From Cellulomonas marina (GTDB lineage: Bacteria; Actinomycetota; Actinomycetes; Actinomycetales; Cellulomonadaceae): a DNA stretch of 64,000 nucleotides. Shown here piece by piece: positions 50,955-58,682 of this stretch. Location: contig NZ_FOKA01000007.1 of the NCBI RefSeq assembly GCF_900111925.1, positions 124,001-188,000 on the forward strand. The letters are read 5' to 3'. The position numbers and the translations under genes are program-made. The notes beneath the pieces are model-generated. The model ran no database searches, had not been told where the DNA came from, and was given only the letters and a program-made list of their open reading frames with translations. Numbering within the stretch: position 1 is the first letter of the stretch; each line of letters starts with the position of its first letter.

Positions 50955-51043
50955 TCCTGTCTGTTCGGTGGCCCGGCTGACCGTCGTGGGTCCCGTGGCT
51001 TTGCGTCCCCTCCTTGCGGAGGGTTTGCCGTTTCGCTGACGGA
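50955..51043 (-). promoter_or_regulatory. Cyclic di-GMP-I (GEMM-I) riboswitch
   Basis: Read on the minus strand, the conserved core is complete: CAGCGAAACGGCAAACC, then a stem CCCTCC-GCAA-GGAGGG with a GNRA tetraloop, then GGGACGCAAAGCCACGGG, a second stem GACC/GGTC, and AGCCGGGCCACCGA at the 3' end. These match the GEMM-I signature (GGCAAACC, GGGACGCAAAGCC, AGC-GGG-yyACCGA). The outer stem pairs TCCGTC (51043-51038) with GACAGGA (50961-50955, one bulge). This includes the AGGA ribosome site of the downstream ORF, so ligand binding would be expected to switch translation off (inference). Confidence 0.9.
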
Positions 51044-51314
51044 GGAGACAATACGGCAGCGCCCTACCCCGGTGCGAGCCCCTGCCGCGGCTTTTCACCC
51101 CCGACACGCCGACAGATCGCGTGATCCACAGCCGGCACCGGTCGGGAGGACGACGGATCAGCAGGTCAGGGCCGTCCGACGGCCGGATCGGGTGCGGTGG
51201 GCCGTCAGGGTGGCGCCACCGCAGAAGTCCTCCGCGGTGCGCCGACCGGGTGACGCGGACGGCGGTCGCCCGCCGCCCGCGGCCGCGCACAGGGGCGCAC
51301 AGGGGCACGTGCGC
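51044..51314. other. Intergenic region upstream of the riboswitch
   Basis: 271 bp between the riboswitch (minus strand) and the 3' end of the GH31 gene (also minus strand). It must contain the riboswitch promoter. ACAATACG near 51048 is the only AT-rich stretch; I see no convincing -35/-10 pair and no gene. Confidence 0.4.
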
Positions 51315-53936
51315 TCAGCCCGCGGCGAGCAGGACGTCCTCCAGAGCGCCACGCAGGGCGGCGGGCAGGTCGAGGGCCGCCAGGTGACCCAGCCGCACGT
51401 GCAGCGGCGCCCCGCTCGTCGCCACCTGCAGGGCGTGCGCCTTCTCCTCGTAGTCGGACCGGGCCGCGTCGAGGACCGCGACGAGCCGCGCCCGGACGTC
51501 GTCGGCAGCGGGACGGGCCTGCGGCCCGACCACCACCTCGACCTCCTGCCCGACCGGCACCTCCGCGACGGTCACCCGCACCAGGTGCGCGGTGCGCGTG
51601 ACCCGGGCCGCACCGGCGGGCGGGAGGTCGTCACCCTGTCCCGGACCAGCACCGCCGACCCACGGCAGCGCCAGCGGACCAGCGAGCAGGACGTCCGCGG
51701 GGCGGTGCTCGGCGGCCGCTCGTCCCGGCGTGACGGCGGGCGGGCGGACCTCGTCGAGCGGGACCGCCGTCCCCGCGACGCGGACCTCGGGTACCCGCCC
51801 GGGGTCGACGAGCAGCGTCACGGTCCACGCCCGCCGCGCCGGCAGCCACGGGGGGGCCGTCGTCGCCGTCGGAGGGTCGGCGACGGTGCTGGTGGCGTCG
51901 GTGGTGGTGGCCGTGCTGGTGGCGTCGGTGGACGTGCCCGTGCGGGCGGCGCCGATGCGCAGGGTGCCGGTGGCCTGGTCCCAGGTGAGGGGCGTCCGGG
52001 CGGTAAGGGTCTCGTCGAGCCCGTCGCCGGAGCCGTCGTCCTCCACGAGCTCGCCGAGGCCGTCCGCACCCGGCACGACCACGACCTCGACGTGCGACGG
52101 GGGGACGGGGTCGTCGGCGGGGACGGCGGCGGCGTCGAGCGGGAGGACGGTGCCGAGCGGGGCGAGGACCGGCGCCGCTGGCAGGTGCCGGTGCAGGACG
52201 GCCTCCCGCCCGCCGTCGTAGACCTGGCCGGAGACGAGGTCGACCCACGTGCCGGGCGGCAGCCAGACGTCCACCGCGGCCGTCCGGCTGACCGGGTCGA
52301 GGGGTGTGACGACGGGGGCGACGAGCAGGCCGTCGCCGAACCGCGCCTGCGCGGGGTGCCGGTAGGCCGCCCGCTCGTGGGGCCAGCCGTGGTACAGCGG
52401 CGTGACCAGCGGGACGCCCTCGCGCGCCGCACGGTGGTTCATCGCGTGCAGCCACGGCACCAGCCGGTGCCGGAGCCGCAGCCAGCGGGTCTGCACCTCC
52501 TGCTCGGCCCTGCCGAACGCCCACGGCTCCTTCGTCATGAAGGGGTTGGCCGACGAGTGCAGGCGCAGGACGGGCGACACCACGCCGAGCTGGACCCATC
52601 GCGTCGCCAGCTCGTCGTCCTTGGCGCCGAACATGTGGCCGCCGATGTCGTGGCTCCACCAGCCGTAGCCGATGTTCGCGGCGCGCGCGGTGAACTCCGG
52701 CTGGAAGGCCAGCGACGCCCACGACACCACCGTGTCGCCCGAGAAGCCGACGGGGTAGCGGTGCGAGCCGGGGCCCGCGTACCGGGAGAAGGTCAGCGGC
52801 CGGCGGTCGTCCCGCCCGGAGTCCAGGAAGTGCAGGTGGTTGAGCACCCACAGGGGGTCGACCCCCGCGCGCCGCGAGTACGGCCCCGACTGCCAGTCGA
52901 GCCACCAGAAGTCGACGCCCTCCTCCTCGCGGGGGTGGTGGGCGTGCTCGAGGTAGGCAGCGAGGAACGCGGGGTCGGTGACGTCGAAGGCGACGGGCTC
53001 GCCGTCCGCGGGGTCGCGGCCGAGCGCGGCGCAGACGGCGGCGTAGGCGTCCTCGTAGGCACGGATGCCGTCGGCGGGGTGGACGTTGAGCGTCACCCGC
53101 AGGCCGCGGCGGTGCAGGTCGGCCAGGAACGCCGGCGGGTCGGGGAACAGCGCGCGGTCCCAGGTGTAGCCCGTCCAGCCCGAGCCGTAGCGGGGGTCGA
53201 CGTCCGTGAGGTGCCAGTCCATGTCCAGGACGGCCACCGAGAACGGCACCCCCTCCGAGGCGAACCGGTCGAGGAGGGCCGCGTACTCCTCCGCGTCGTA
53301 GCGGTGGTAGCGGCTCCACCAGTTGCCCAGGGCCCACCGCGGCAGCACGGGCTGCGGACCGGACAGGGCGTACAGCGCCCGGACGGCCTCGACGTGGTCG
53401 AGGCCGTAGGCGAAGACGTAGAGGTCCTGACGGTCGCCCGGGACGCGGGGCTCGAGCGACCCGTCGTCGCCCAGCAACGGGGTGGCGGAGTCGTCGAGGA
53501 CGGCGTAGCCGCGGCGGGAGACCACGCCCGGCTCCAGGGGGACGGCCCCGTCGGCGCCGTCGAGGGTGCGGGCCGTGCCGCCGAGGTCCTCCGGCGGCTC
53601 CCCGTACCGCCAGACCGAGTGGTACGAGCTCACGCCGCCGAGCACCTCGACCATGAGACCGCTCGGCGTGAACGGGCCGCGGTCGTAGGTGAGCCGCAGG
53701 CGGGAGGTGGTCAGGACGAGGTGCGTCCCCGTGTCCTCGACGCGGAAGTCGGGCACCGGCTGCCGGCGGTGCAGGGCGAGCGTGGAGGGCCGGTCCTCGA
53801 CGGCGTCGTCGGCGGCGTGCTCGAGGCGCAGGAGGCCGTCGGTCAGCACGGTGAGGCGGAAGCCCGGACCGCGCACCACCGCCGCGGGGTCGGCCACGGG
53901 GTGCGTGGCGAGGCGCGGCAGCGGGGCGGGGCTCAT
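51315..53936 (-). CDS. Family 31 glycoside hydrolase (alpha-glucosidase/alpha-xylosidase type)
   Basis: 873 residues, no signal peptide, so probably cytoplasmic. N-terminal beta domain, then the catalytic barrel: ALGNWWSRYHRYDAEEYAAL, VAVLDMDWHLTD, nucleophile region DFWWLDWQSGPY (Asp about residue 347), YAGPGSHRYPVGFSGDTVVSW (acid/base Asp about 401), GGHMFGAKDDELATRW and LRLHSSANPF. A Thr/Ser/Ala repeat (TSTDATSTATTTDATSTVAD, about residues 662-682) interrupts the C-terminal beta domain as a flexible loop. It probably trims oligosaccharides made by secreted enzymes such as the amylopullulanase. AGGAG lies 7 bp before the ATG; that start overlaps the upstream methyltransferase stop. Confidence 0.93.
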   Translation of the reverse strand: MSPAPLPRLATHPVADPAAVVRGPGFRLTVLTDGLLRLEHAADDAVEDRPSTLALHRRQPVPDFRVEDTGTHLVLTTSRLRLTYDRGPFTPSGLMVEVLGGVSSYHSVWRYGEPPEDLGGTARTLDGADGAVPLEPGVVSRRGYAVLDDSATPLLGDDGSLEPRVPGDRQDLYVFAYGLDHVEAVRALYALSGPQPVLPRWALGNWWSRYHRYDAEEYAALLDRFASEGVPFSVAVLDMDWHLTDVDPRYGSGWTGYTWDRALFPDPPAFLADLHRRGLRVTLNVHPADGIRAYEDAYAAVCAALGRDPADGEPVAFDVTDPAFLAAYLEHAHHPREEEGVDFWWLDWQSGPYSRRAGVDPLWVLNHLHFLDSGRDDRRPLTFSRYAGPGSHRYPVGFSGDTVVSWASLAFQPEFTARAANIGYGWWSHDIGGHMFGAKDDELATRWVQLGVVSPVLRLHSSANPFMTKEPWAFGRAEQEVQTRWLRLRHRLVPWLHAMNHRAAREGVPLVTPLYHGWPHERAAYRHPAQARFGDGLLVAPVVTPLDPVSRTAAVDVWLPPGTWVDLVSGQVYDGGREAVLHRHLPAAPVLAPLGTVLPLDAAAVPADDPVPPSHVEVVVVPGADGLGELVEDDGSGDGLDETLTARTPLTWDQATGTLRIGAARTGTSTDATSTATTTDATSTVADPPTATTAPPWLPARRAWTVTLLVDPGRVPEVRVAGTAVPLDEVRPPAVTPGRAAAEHRPADVLLAGPLALPWVGGAGPGQGDDLPPAGAARVTRTAHLVRVTVAEVPVGQEVEVVVGPQARPAADDVRARLVAVLDAARSDYEEKAHALQVATSGAPLHVRLGHLAALDLPAALRGALEDVLLAAG

Positions 53937-54757
53937 GCGGGGTCTCCTGGGGACTGGGGTGCGGCGGGACGGTCGGGGGCGTGGTCGGCGCGGAGCGTCC
54001 CGACGACCACCGTGGCGTCGTGCTCCTCGTCGCGCACGGCGACGGGGTCGAACCCGTGCGCCGCGAAGGCCGCGGCGGTCAGCGGGACCTGGTCCTCGCC
54101 TGTCTCCACGAGCAGCGTGCCGCCCGGGCGCAGCCAGCGCGCGGCGGCGGCGACCACGCGACGCTGGACGTCGACGCCGTCGACGCCGCCGTCGAGGGCG
54201 ACGGCGGGCTCGTGGTCGCGGGCCTCGGGTGGCATGCCCGCGATGGCGGCGGTGGGGACGTACGGGGCGTTGGCGACGACGACGTCGACGCCTCCGAGGA
54301 GCGTCACCGGCAGGGCGTCGGCCACGTCGCCGGCGTGCACGTGCCCGCCGACGGCCGCGAGGTTGCGACGCGCGCAGCGCACCGCCACGGGGTCGAGGTC
54401 GACCGCGTGCAGGTCGACGCCGGGGACGGCCGTCGCCACGGCGAGGCCCACCGCGCCCGTCCCGCAGCAGAGGTCGGCGACGACGGCACCGGGTCGCACG
54501 CGTGCGACCGCCTCGGTGACGAGGAGCTCGCTGCGCCGACGCGGTACGAAGACGCCGGGTTCCACGTGGACCCGCAGCCCCGCGAAGGCGGCCCAGCCGA
54601 GCACCTGCTCGAGCGGCTCGCCGCCGACGCGTCGGGCCGTGCGGCGCTCGAGCTCGTCGGGGTCGGGGGTCTCGTCGAGCAGCAGCGCCGCCTCGTCCTC
54701 CGCGAACACGCAGCCCGCGGCGCGCAGGCGCCGCACGAGGGTGTCGACGTCAGCCAC
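53933..54757 (-). CDS. PrmC/HemK-like protein-glutamine methyltransferase
   Basis: 274 residues, SAM-dependent. Motif I VVADLCCGTGAVGLAV (about residues 93-108) and the acidic strand LHAVDLDPVAVRCARRNL are typical. The catalytic loop reads VVANAPYVPTAAI, with NAPY in place of the usual NPPY of PrmC; the N-terminal helical region (LERRTARRVGGEPLEQVLGWAAFAGL) is as in PrmC. This subgroup is annotated as putative N5-glutamine methyltransferase and the true target may not be a release factor. GTG start. Its stop overlaps the GH31 start in ATGA, an unusual operon partner. Confidence 0.87.
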   Translation of the reverse strand: MADVDTLVRRLRAAGCVFAEDEAALLLDETPDPDELERRTARRVGGEPLEQVLGWAAFAGLRVHVEPGVFVPRRRSELLVTEAVARVRPGAVVADLCCGTGAVGLAVATAVPGVDLHAVDLDPVAVRCARRNLAAVGGHVHAGDVADALPVTLLGGVDVVVANAPYVPTAAIAGMPPEARDHEPAVALDGGVDGVDVQRRVVAAAARWLRPGGTLLVETGEDQVPLTAAAFAAHGFDPVAVRDEEHDATVVVGTLRADHAPDRPAAPQSPGDPA

Positions 54758-54803
54758 CCACCCATCCTGCCGTGCCGGACCGGGAGGGCAGGTCCGCGGG
54801 CGG

Positions 54804-56492
54804 TCAGGCGGCGAGGACCACGCGGTCGCGGCCGGCGCGCTTCGCCGCGTAGAGGGCGCGGTCGGCGGCGGCGACGAGGGCCTGCGCGTCGAGCCCCGGC
54901 GCCGCCACGCCGACCCCGACCGACACCGTGACCTGCAGGTGCGTCCCGGCGGGCCGCGCCAAAGACAGCCCCGCGCAGCGCCGCCGCAGGTCCTCGGCGC
55001 GGTCGAGCGCCGCCTCGGGGGCGAGGCCCGGCAGGACGACGACGAACTCCTCGCCGCCGCTGCGCACGAGCGTGTCGCCGGGCCGGACCCCCGCCTGCAG
55101 CGCCTGGGCGACCGCGCGGAGGGCCAGGTCGCCGGCGGCGTGGCCGTGGGTGTCGTTGAGCACCTTGAAGCGGTCGAGGTCGACGACGAGCACCGCCGCG
55201 GGCGTCCCGGCCGCGAGCGCCGCGGTCAGCGCCGGCGCGAGCGCCCGCCGGTTGGCGACGCCGGTCAGGGCGTCGGTCGCGGCCTCGCGGTCCAGCCGCT
55301 CGCGGAGGCGCTCGTTGACCTCGAGCTCGGCGGCGAGGCGCTCGTGCGTGCGGGTCAGCCGGCGCTGCTGCTGCTCGAGGCGGCGCGCGGTGTCGTCGAG
55401 CGCGACCTGCTGCGCGACCTCCTCCGACACGTCCCGCAGCACGACGACGCGGCCGAGGGGACGTCCTCGCCGGTCATGGACGGTCGAGGTCCGGGCCTCG
55501 GCGTGCAGCCCGGGGGCGAGCTGCAGCGTGCGGCGACCGCCGACGTCGGCGCGGCCGGCGGCCAGGGGGTGGGACGGCCCGAGCGGCAGGACCTCGGCGA
55601 CGTCGTGCCCCACGTACGGCTCGGGCAGGTCGGGCCGCAGGCGGCGGACGAGTGCGCGCCCGGCGGCGTTGAGGTCGACCACGCGGTCGTGCGGGTCGAG
55701 GACCGCGACGGCGTCGGCGATCCGCTCGACGACGTGCTCGCGGACCACCGGGACGACGCTGAGCAGCCCCTGCCGGAACAGCGCGTGGGCGCACGTCAGG
55801 CCGGTCACCACGAACCCGAGCGGGGCCACGTCGACCATGCCGCGGTCCCCGGCCTCGATGGGGCCCGCGAGGGTCAGCACGATGGGCGGCACCGCCGCGA
55901 CCAGGAGGCTCGTGAGCTGCCGTCGGAAGTAGCGGTGCGCCGCGGGCCAGGCGCGCACGAGCCGCCACAGCCCTGCCGCCGACAGGGCGTAGCAGTAGGC
56001 GCTGTGGAGCCAGTAGCCCAGCACCGGGTAGGACACGAGGCGCGGGACGTCGGGGGCCCAGGGGTAGGCGGCGGGCGACCCCGCCGGCTCGACCGTCTCG
56101 GCGAAGAACAGCTCGCGCCACGGGTTCAGCGTGATCGCGACGAGCACGACGACCGGCACGACGGCGAACCGCCCGAGCGTCCGCCGGTCGAGCCGGTGCT
56201 CCCCGCCGACGGACGTCACGTCGCGGCAGAGCGCCCACAGCCCGAAGGTCACCGCGTGCACGCACAGGTACGTGCTCCACCGGGCGGCGTACTGCAGCCA
56301 GAGCGGCACGGGCAGCGCGGCCACGACGGCGACGAGGCACCACACGGCCGCCACGACCATGATCCCGGCGAGGGTCCGCGCGGCCGGCGTGCGGCGGCGG
56401 CGCCGCCAGCACAGCGCCGCGACGGCGGCGCTCCCGCCCGCGGCCACGACGAGGCCCAGCACGAGCACGAGCCGCAGGAACGGCATGGTCAC
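54804..56492 (-). CDS. Membrane diguanylate cyclase (7TM - PAS - GGDEF)
   Basis: 562 residues. Seven hydrophobic segments (about 5-225) of the histidine-kinase N-terminal 7TM type, a PAS-like domain (about 235-355, AVLDPHDRVVDLNAAGR), a coiled coil rich in Arg/Glu/Leu/Gln (about 355-395) and a C-terminal GGDEF domain. The active site is intact: RSGGEEFVVVLPG, with DALTGVANRRAL and VVDLDRFKVLNDTHGHAAGD for metal and GTP binding. No RxxD inhibitory site is evident. GGAGG lies 6 bp before the GTG. Makes c-di-GMP from GTP. It is a close paralogue of the next gene. Confidence 0.94.
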   Translation of the reverse strand: MTMPFLRLVLVLGLVVAAGGSAAVAALCWRRRRRTPAARTLAGIMVVAAVWCLVAVVAALPVPLWLQYAARWSTYLCVHAVTFGLWALCRDVTSVGGEHRLDRRTLGRFAVVPVVVLVAITLNPWRELFFAETVEPAGSPAAYPWAPDVPRLVSYPVLGYWLHSAYCYALSAAGLWRLVRAWPAAHRYFRRQLTSLLVAAVPPIVLTLAGPIEAGDRGMVDVAPLGFVVTGLTCAHALFRQGLLSVVPVVREHVVERIADAVAVLDPHDRVVDLNAAGRALVRRLRPDLPEPYVGHDVAEVLPLGPSHPLAAGRADVGGRRTLQLAPGLHAEARTSTVHDRRGRPLGRVVVLRDVSEEVAQQVALDDTARRLEQQQRRLTRTHERLAAELEVNERLRERLDREAATDALTGVANRRALAPALTAALAAGTPAAVLVVDLDRFKVLNDTHGHAAGDLALRAVAQALQAGVRPGDTLVRSGGEEFVVVLPGLAPEAALDRAEDLRRRCAGLSLARPAGTHLQVTVSVGVGVAAPGLDAQALVAAADRALYAAKRAGRDRVVLAA

Positions 56493-56726
56493 GCCGCACC
56501 TCCAGCGCCGGGTCCGCCCTGCACCGGCCGGACGCGGGCGCGCAGGGTGCCGGCACGGCACGGGTGGCTCGACCGCGCACGACGCCCCTCCCATCGGGGC
56601 CCGCGCCCCGTCCGAGAGGGGCACCGGCGGCCGTCACCCCCAGGGACGCGGCGACGGCTGACGGGTCGGGCACCGGTGCGCGGCGGGCGGGAGCGCGACG
56701 GCGCGGCGCGGCGCGGCGCGGCGCCG

Positions 56727-58478
56727 TCAGCGGGGCGAGGCGGCGGAGGCGGCGACGACGACGTCCCGGCCGGCGGCCTTCGCGGCGTACAGCGCGGCGT
56801 CGGCGGCGGCGAGGAGCGCGTCCGGCGTCTCCCCGTCGCCCGGACCGGTGGCCACGCCGACCGACACCGTCACGCCGATCGTGGGAGCGGGCGCGGGGGT
56901 GGACCGGGCGACCGGGGCCACGCCGACCGGTGCGACCGGGGCGGTGGGGACGGTCGGAGCGGGGGACACGACGTCCTCCCGGCGCAGCGGGACACGCAGG
57001 CGGGCGCACGCGGCGCGCAGGTCCTCCGCGCGGCGGAGGGCGGCGCGGCGGTCCGTCGCCGGCAGGACGACGACGAACTCCTCCCCGCCGAGCCGGACCA
57101 CCGTGCCAGGCCCGCCCGCCGCGTCGACGAGGGCGGCGGAGACCGCGCGCAGCACCCGGTCGCCCGCCTCGTGGCCGTGCCGGTCGTTGACCTCCTTGAA
57201 GTGGTCGAGGTCCACGAGGAGGACCGACGCCGCCGATCGGAGTCCGCGCGCCTCCGCGAGGGCGGCCGCGAGCGCGGGCTCGAGCCCCCGCCGGTTGTGC
57301 ACGCCCGTGAGGGGGTCGCGCGCGGCGTCCTCGGCCAGCCGCTCGCGCAGCACCGCGTTGACCGCGAGCTGGTCGGTCAGGCGCGCGTTGGCCGCGAGGA
57401 GCACCTCGCCCTGCGCGCGCAGCCGGGCCGTGGCGTCCTCGAGCCGGGCGCGGCGCAGCTCGGTGGCCGTGACGTCGCGGACGACCACGACGCGGCCGAG
57501 GTCCCGCCCGCGCGCGTCGGCGAGGACGGAGGTGCGCGCGTCGACGTGCAGGTCGGGTGCGAGGGCGACCGTCAGCCGGCCCTCGCCGTCCGGCCCCGGC
57601 GGCTCCAGCACGTCGCCGGACAGCACGTCGGTCGCGGGCCGCCCGACGAACGGCTCGGCCAGCCCGGGTCGCACCATCCGCGCCAGCCGCGTCGCCTCCC
57701 GGTTGAGGTCGACGAGCACCCCGGCGCGGTCGACGACCGCCACCGCGTCGGCGATCTCCTCGAGGACCTGGGCCCGGGCGACCGGCAGGATGCTCGTCCA
57801 GCCCTGCCGGGTGAGCGCCCAGGTGCACAGGAGGGCGGTGACGAGGAACCCCAGCGGCGTCCAGTCGACGACCGGCCGACCCGTCGCCGACGCCACCACC
57901 GGCACGAGCGAGACGACGACGGGCGGCATCGTCGAGACCACGAGGGTGCGCAGCTGCCGGCGCTCGTACCAGCCCGCACGCCGCCACGAGCGCAGCAGCG
58001 ACCCCGTCGCCGCGACCATGAGGCCGTAGGCCCACGCGAGCCCCAGCCAGAAGCCGGCTCGCGGACGGTCGACGAGCGTGTCCGGGTGCGCGGGGTCGAT
58101 CGTGTCCGCGGCCATGACCTCGTGCAGGCCGTTCGTCGCCCAGAGCGCCAGCAGGGCGACGGCCGGCAGCGCGAGGGCCGCCAGCGTCCGGCGGGACACC
58201 CGCCAGCCGGGGCGCGTGCCCGCCCGCGCCAGGCACCACAGGGCCGCGGCCGTCCCGTAGACGCCGGCGAACTGCAGCCCGCGCGCGACGAGGAACGCGT
58301 CCGCGCTCGGCGCGACGAGACGCCCCGCGGACGCCAGCGACCACAGCGCGACGCCCAGCGACACGGCCGTCAGGACCCCCGCCGCCGGCGTGCGCGCCCG
58401 GCGCCGCCACGCGACGACCGCGACGCCCACGGCGACGACGGCCGCGAGCGCGAAGGTCAGCACCACCCCGTCCGGCAC
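56727..58478 (-). CDS. Membrane diguanylate cyclase (7TM - PAS - GGDEF), paralogue
   Basis: 583 residues with the same layout as the downstream cyclase: seven hydrophobic segments (about 5-215), PAS-like region (AVVDRAGVLVDLNREATRLA), coiled coil, then GGDEF. Active site RLGGEEFVVVLPA is intact, with DPLTGVHNRRGL and VDLDHFKEVNDRHGHEAGD. A Pro/Ala/Val insertion of about 30 residues (VPTAPVAPVGVAPVARS region) lies between the GGEEF motif and TVSVGVATG, absent in the paralogue. GGGAGG precedes the GTG. The two cyclases lie in tandem with 234 bp between and probably arose by duplication. Confidence 0.94.
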   Translation of the reverse strand: MPDGVVLTFALAAVVAVGVAVVAWRRRARTPAAGVLTAVSLGVALWSLASAGRLVAPSADAFLVARGLQFAGVYGTAAALWCLARAGTRPGWRVSRRTLAALALPAVALLALWATNGLHEVMAADTIDPAHPDTLVDRPRAGFWLGLAWAYGLMVAATGSLLRSWRRAGWYERRQLRTLVVSTMPPVVVSLVPVVASATGRPVVDWTPLGFLVTALLCTWALTRQGWTSILPVARAQVLEEIADAVAVVDRAGVLVDLNREATRLARMVRPGLAEPFVGRPATDVLSGDVLEPPGPDGEGRLTVALAPDLHVDARTSVLADARGRDLGRVVVVRDVTATELRRARLEDATARLRAQGEVLLAANARLTDQLAVNAVLRERLAEDAARDPLTGVHNRRGLEPALAAALAEARGLRSAASVLLVDLDHFKEVNDRHGHEAGDRVLRAVSAALVDAAGGPGTVVRLGGEEFVVVLPATDRRAALRRAEDLRAACARLRVPLRREDVVSPAPTVPTAPVAPVGVAPVARSTPAPAPTIGVTVSVGVATGPGDGETPDALLAAADAALYAAKAAGRDVVVAASAASPR

Positions 58479-58682
58479 GCCACCTCCCGATCACCGCTCG
58501 TCCGTGCAGCCCCGCGCGCGGTGCTCACCGCCGACCAGGGCCGGGCCGCCGCGCCTCCGCACGGCTCCCCGGTCCGATCGGCAGGGCCACCGGCACGCTG
58601 AGGAGCCGGCGGCGGGACGCACCCGGTCGAACCCGGACCACGGTCAGCCCTGACGGGCGACGTGTCATCCGCCGCGCGGTCC

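Noticed and set aside
50766..58601. A 2611-codon open frame on the plus strand across GH31, methyltransferase and both cyclases
   Set aside because: Antisense shadow of four well-supported minus-strand genes; composition is not protein-like.
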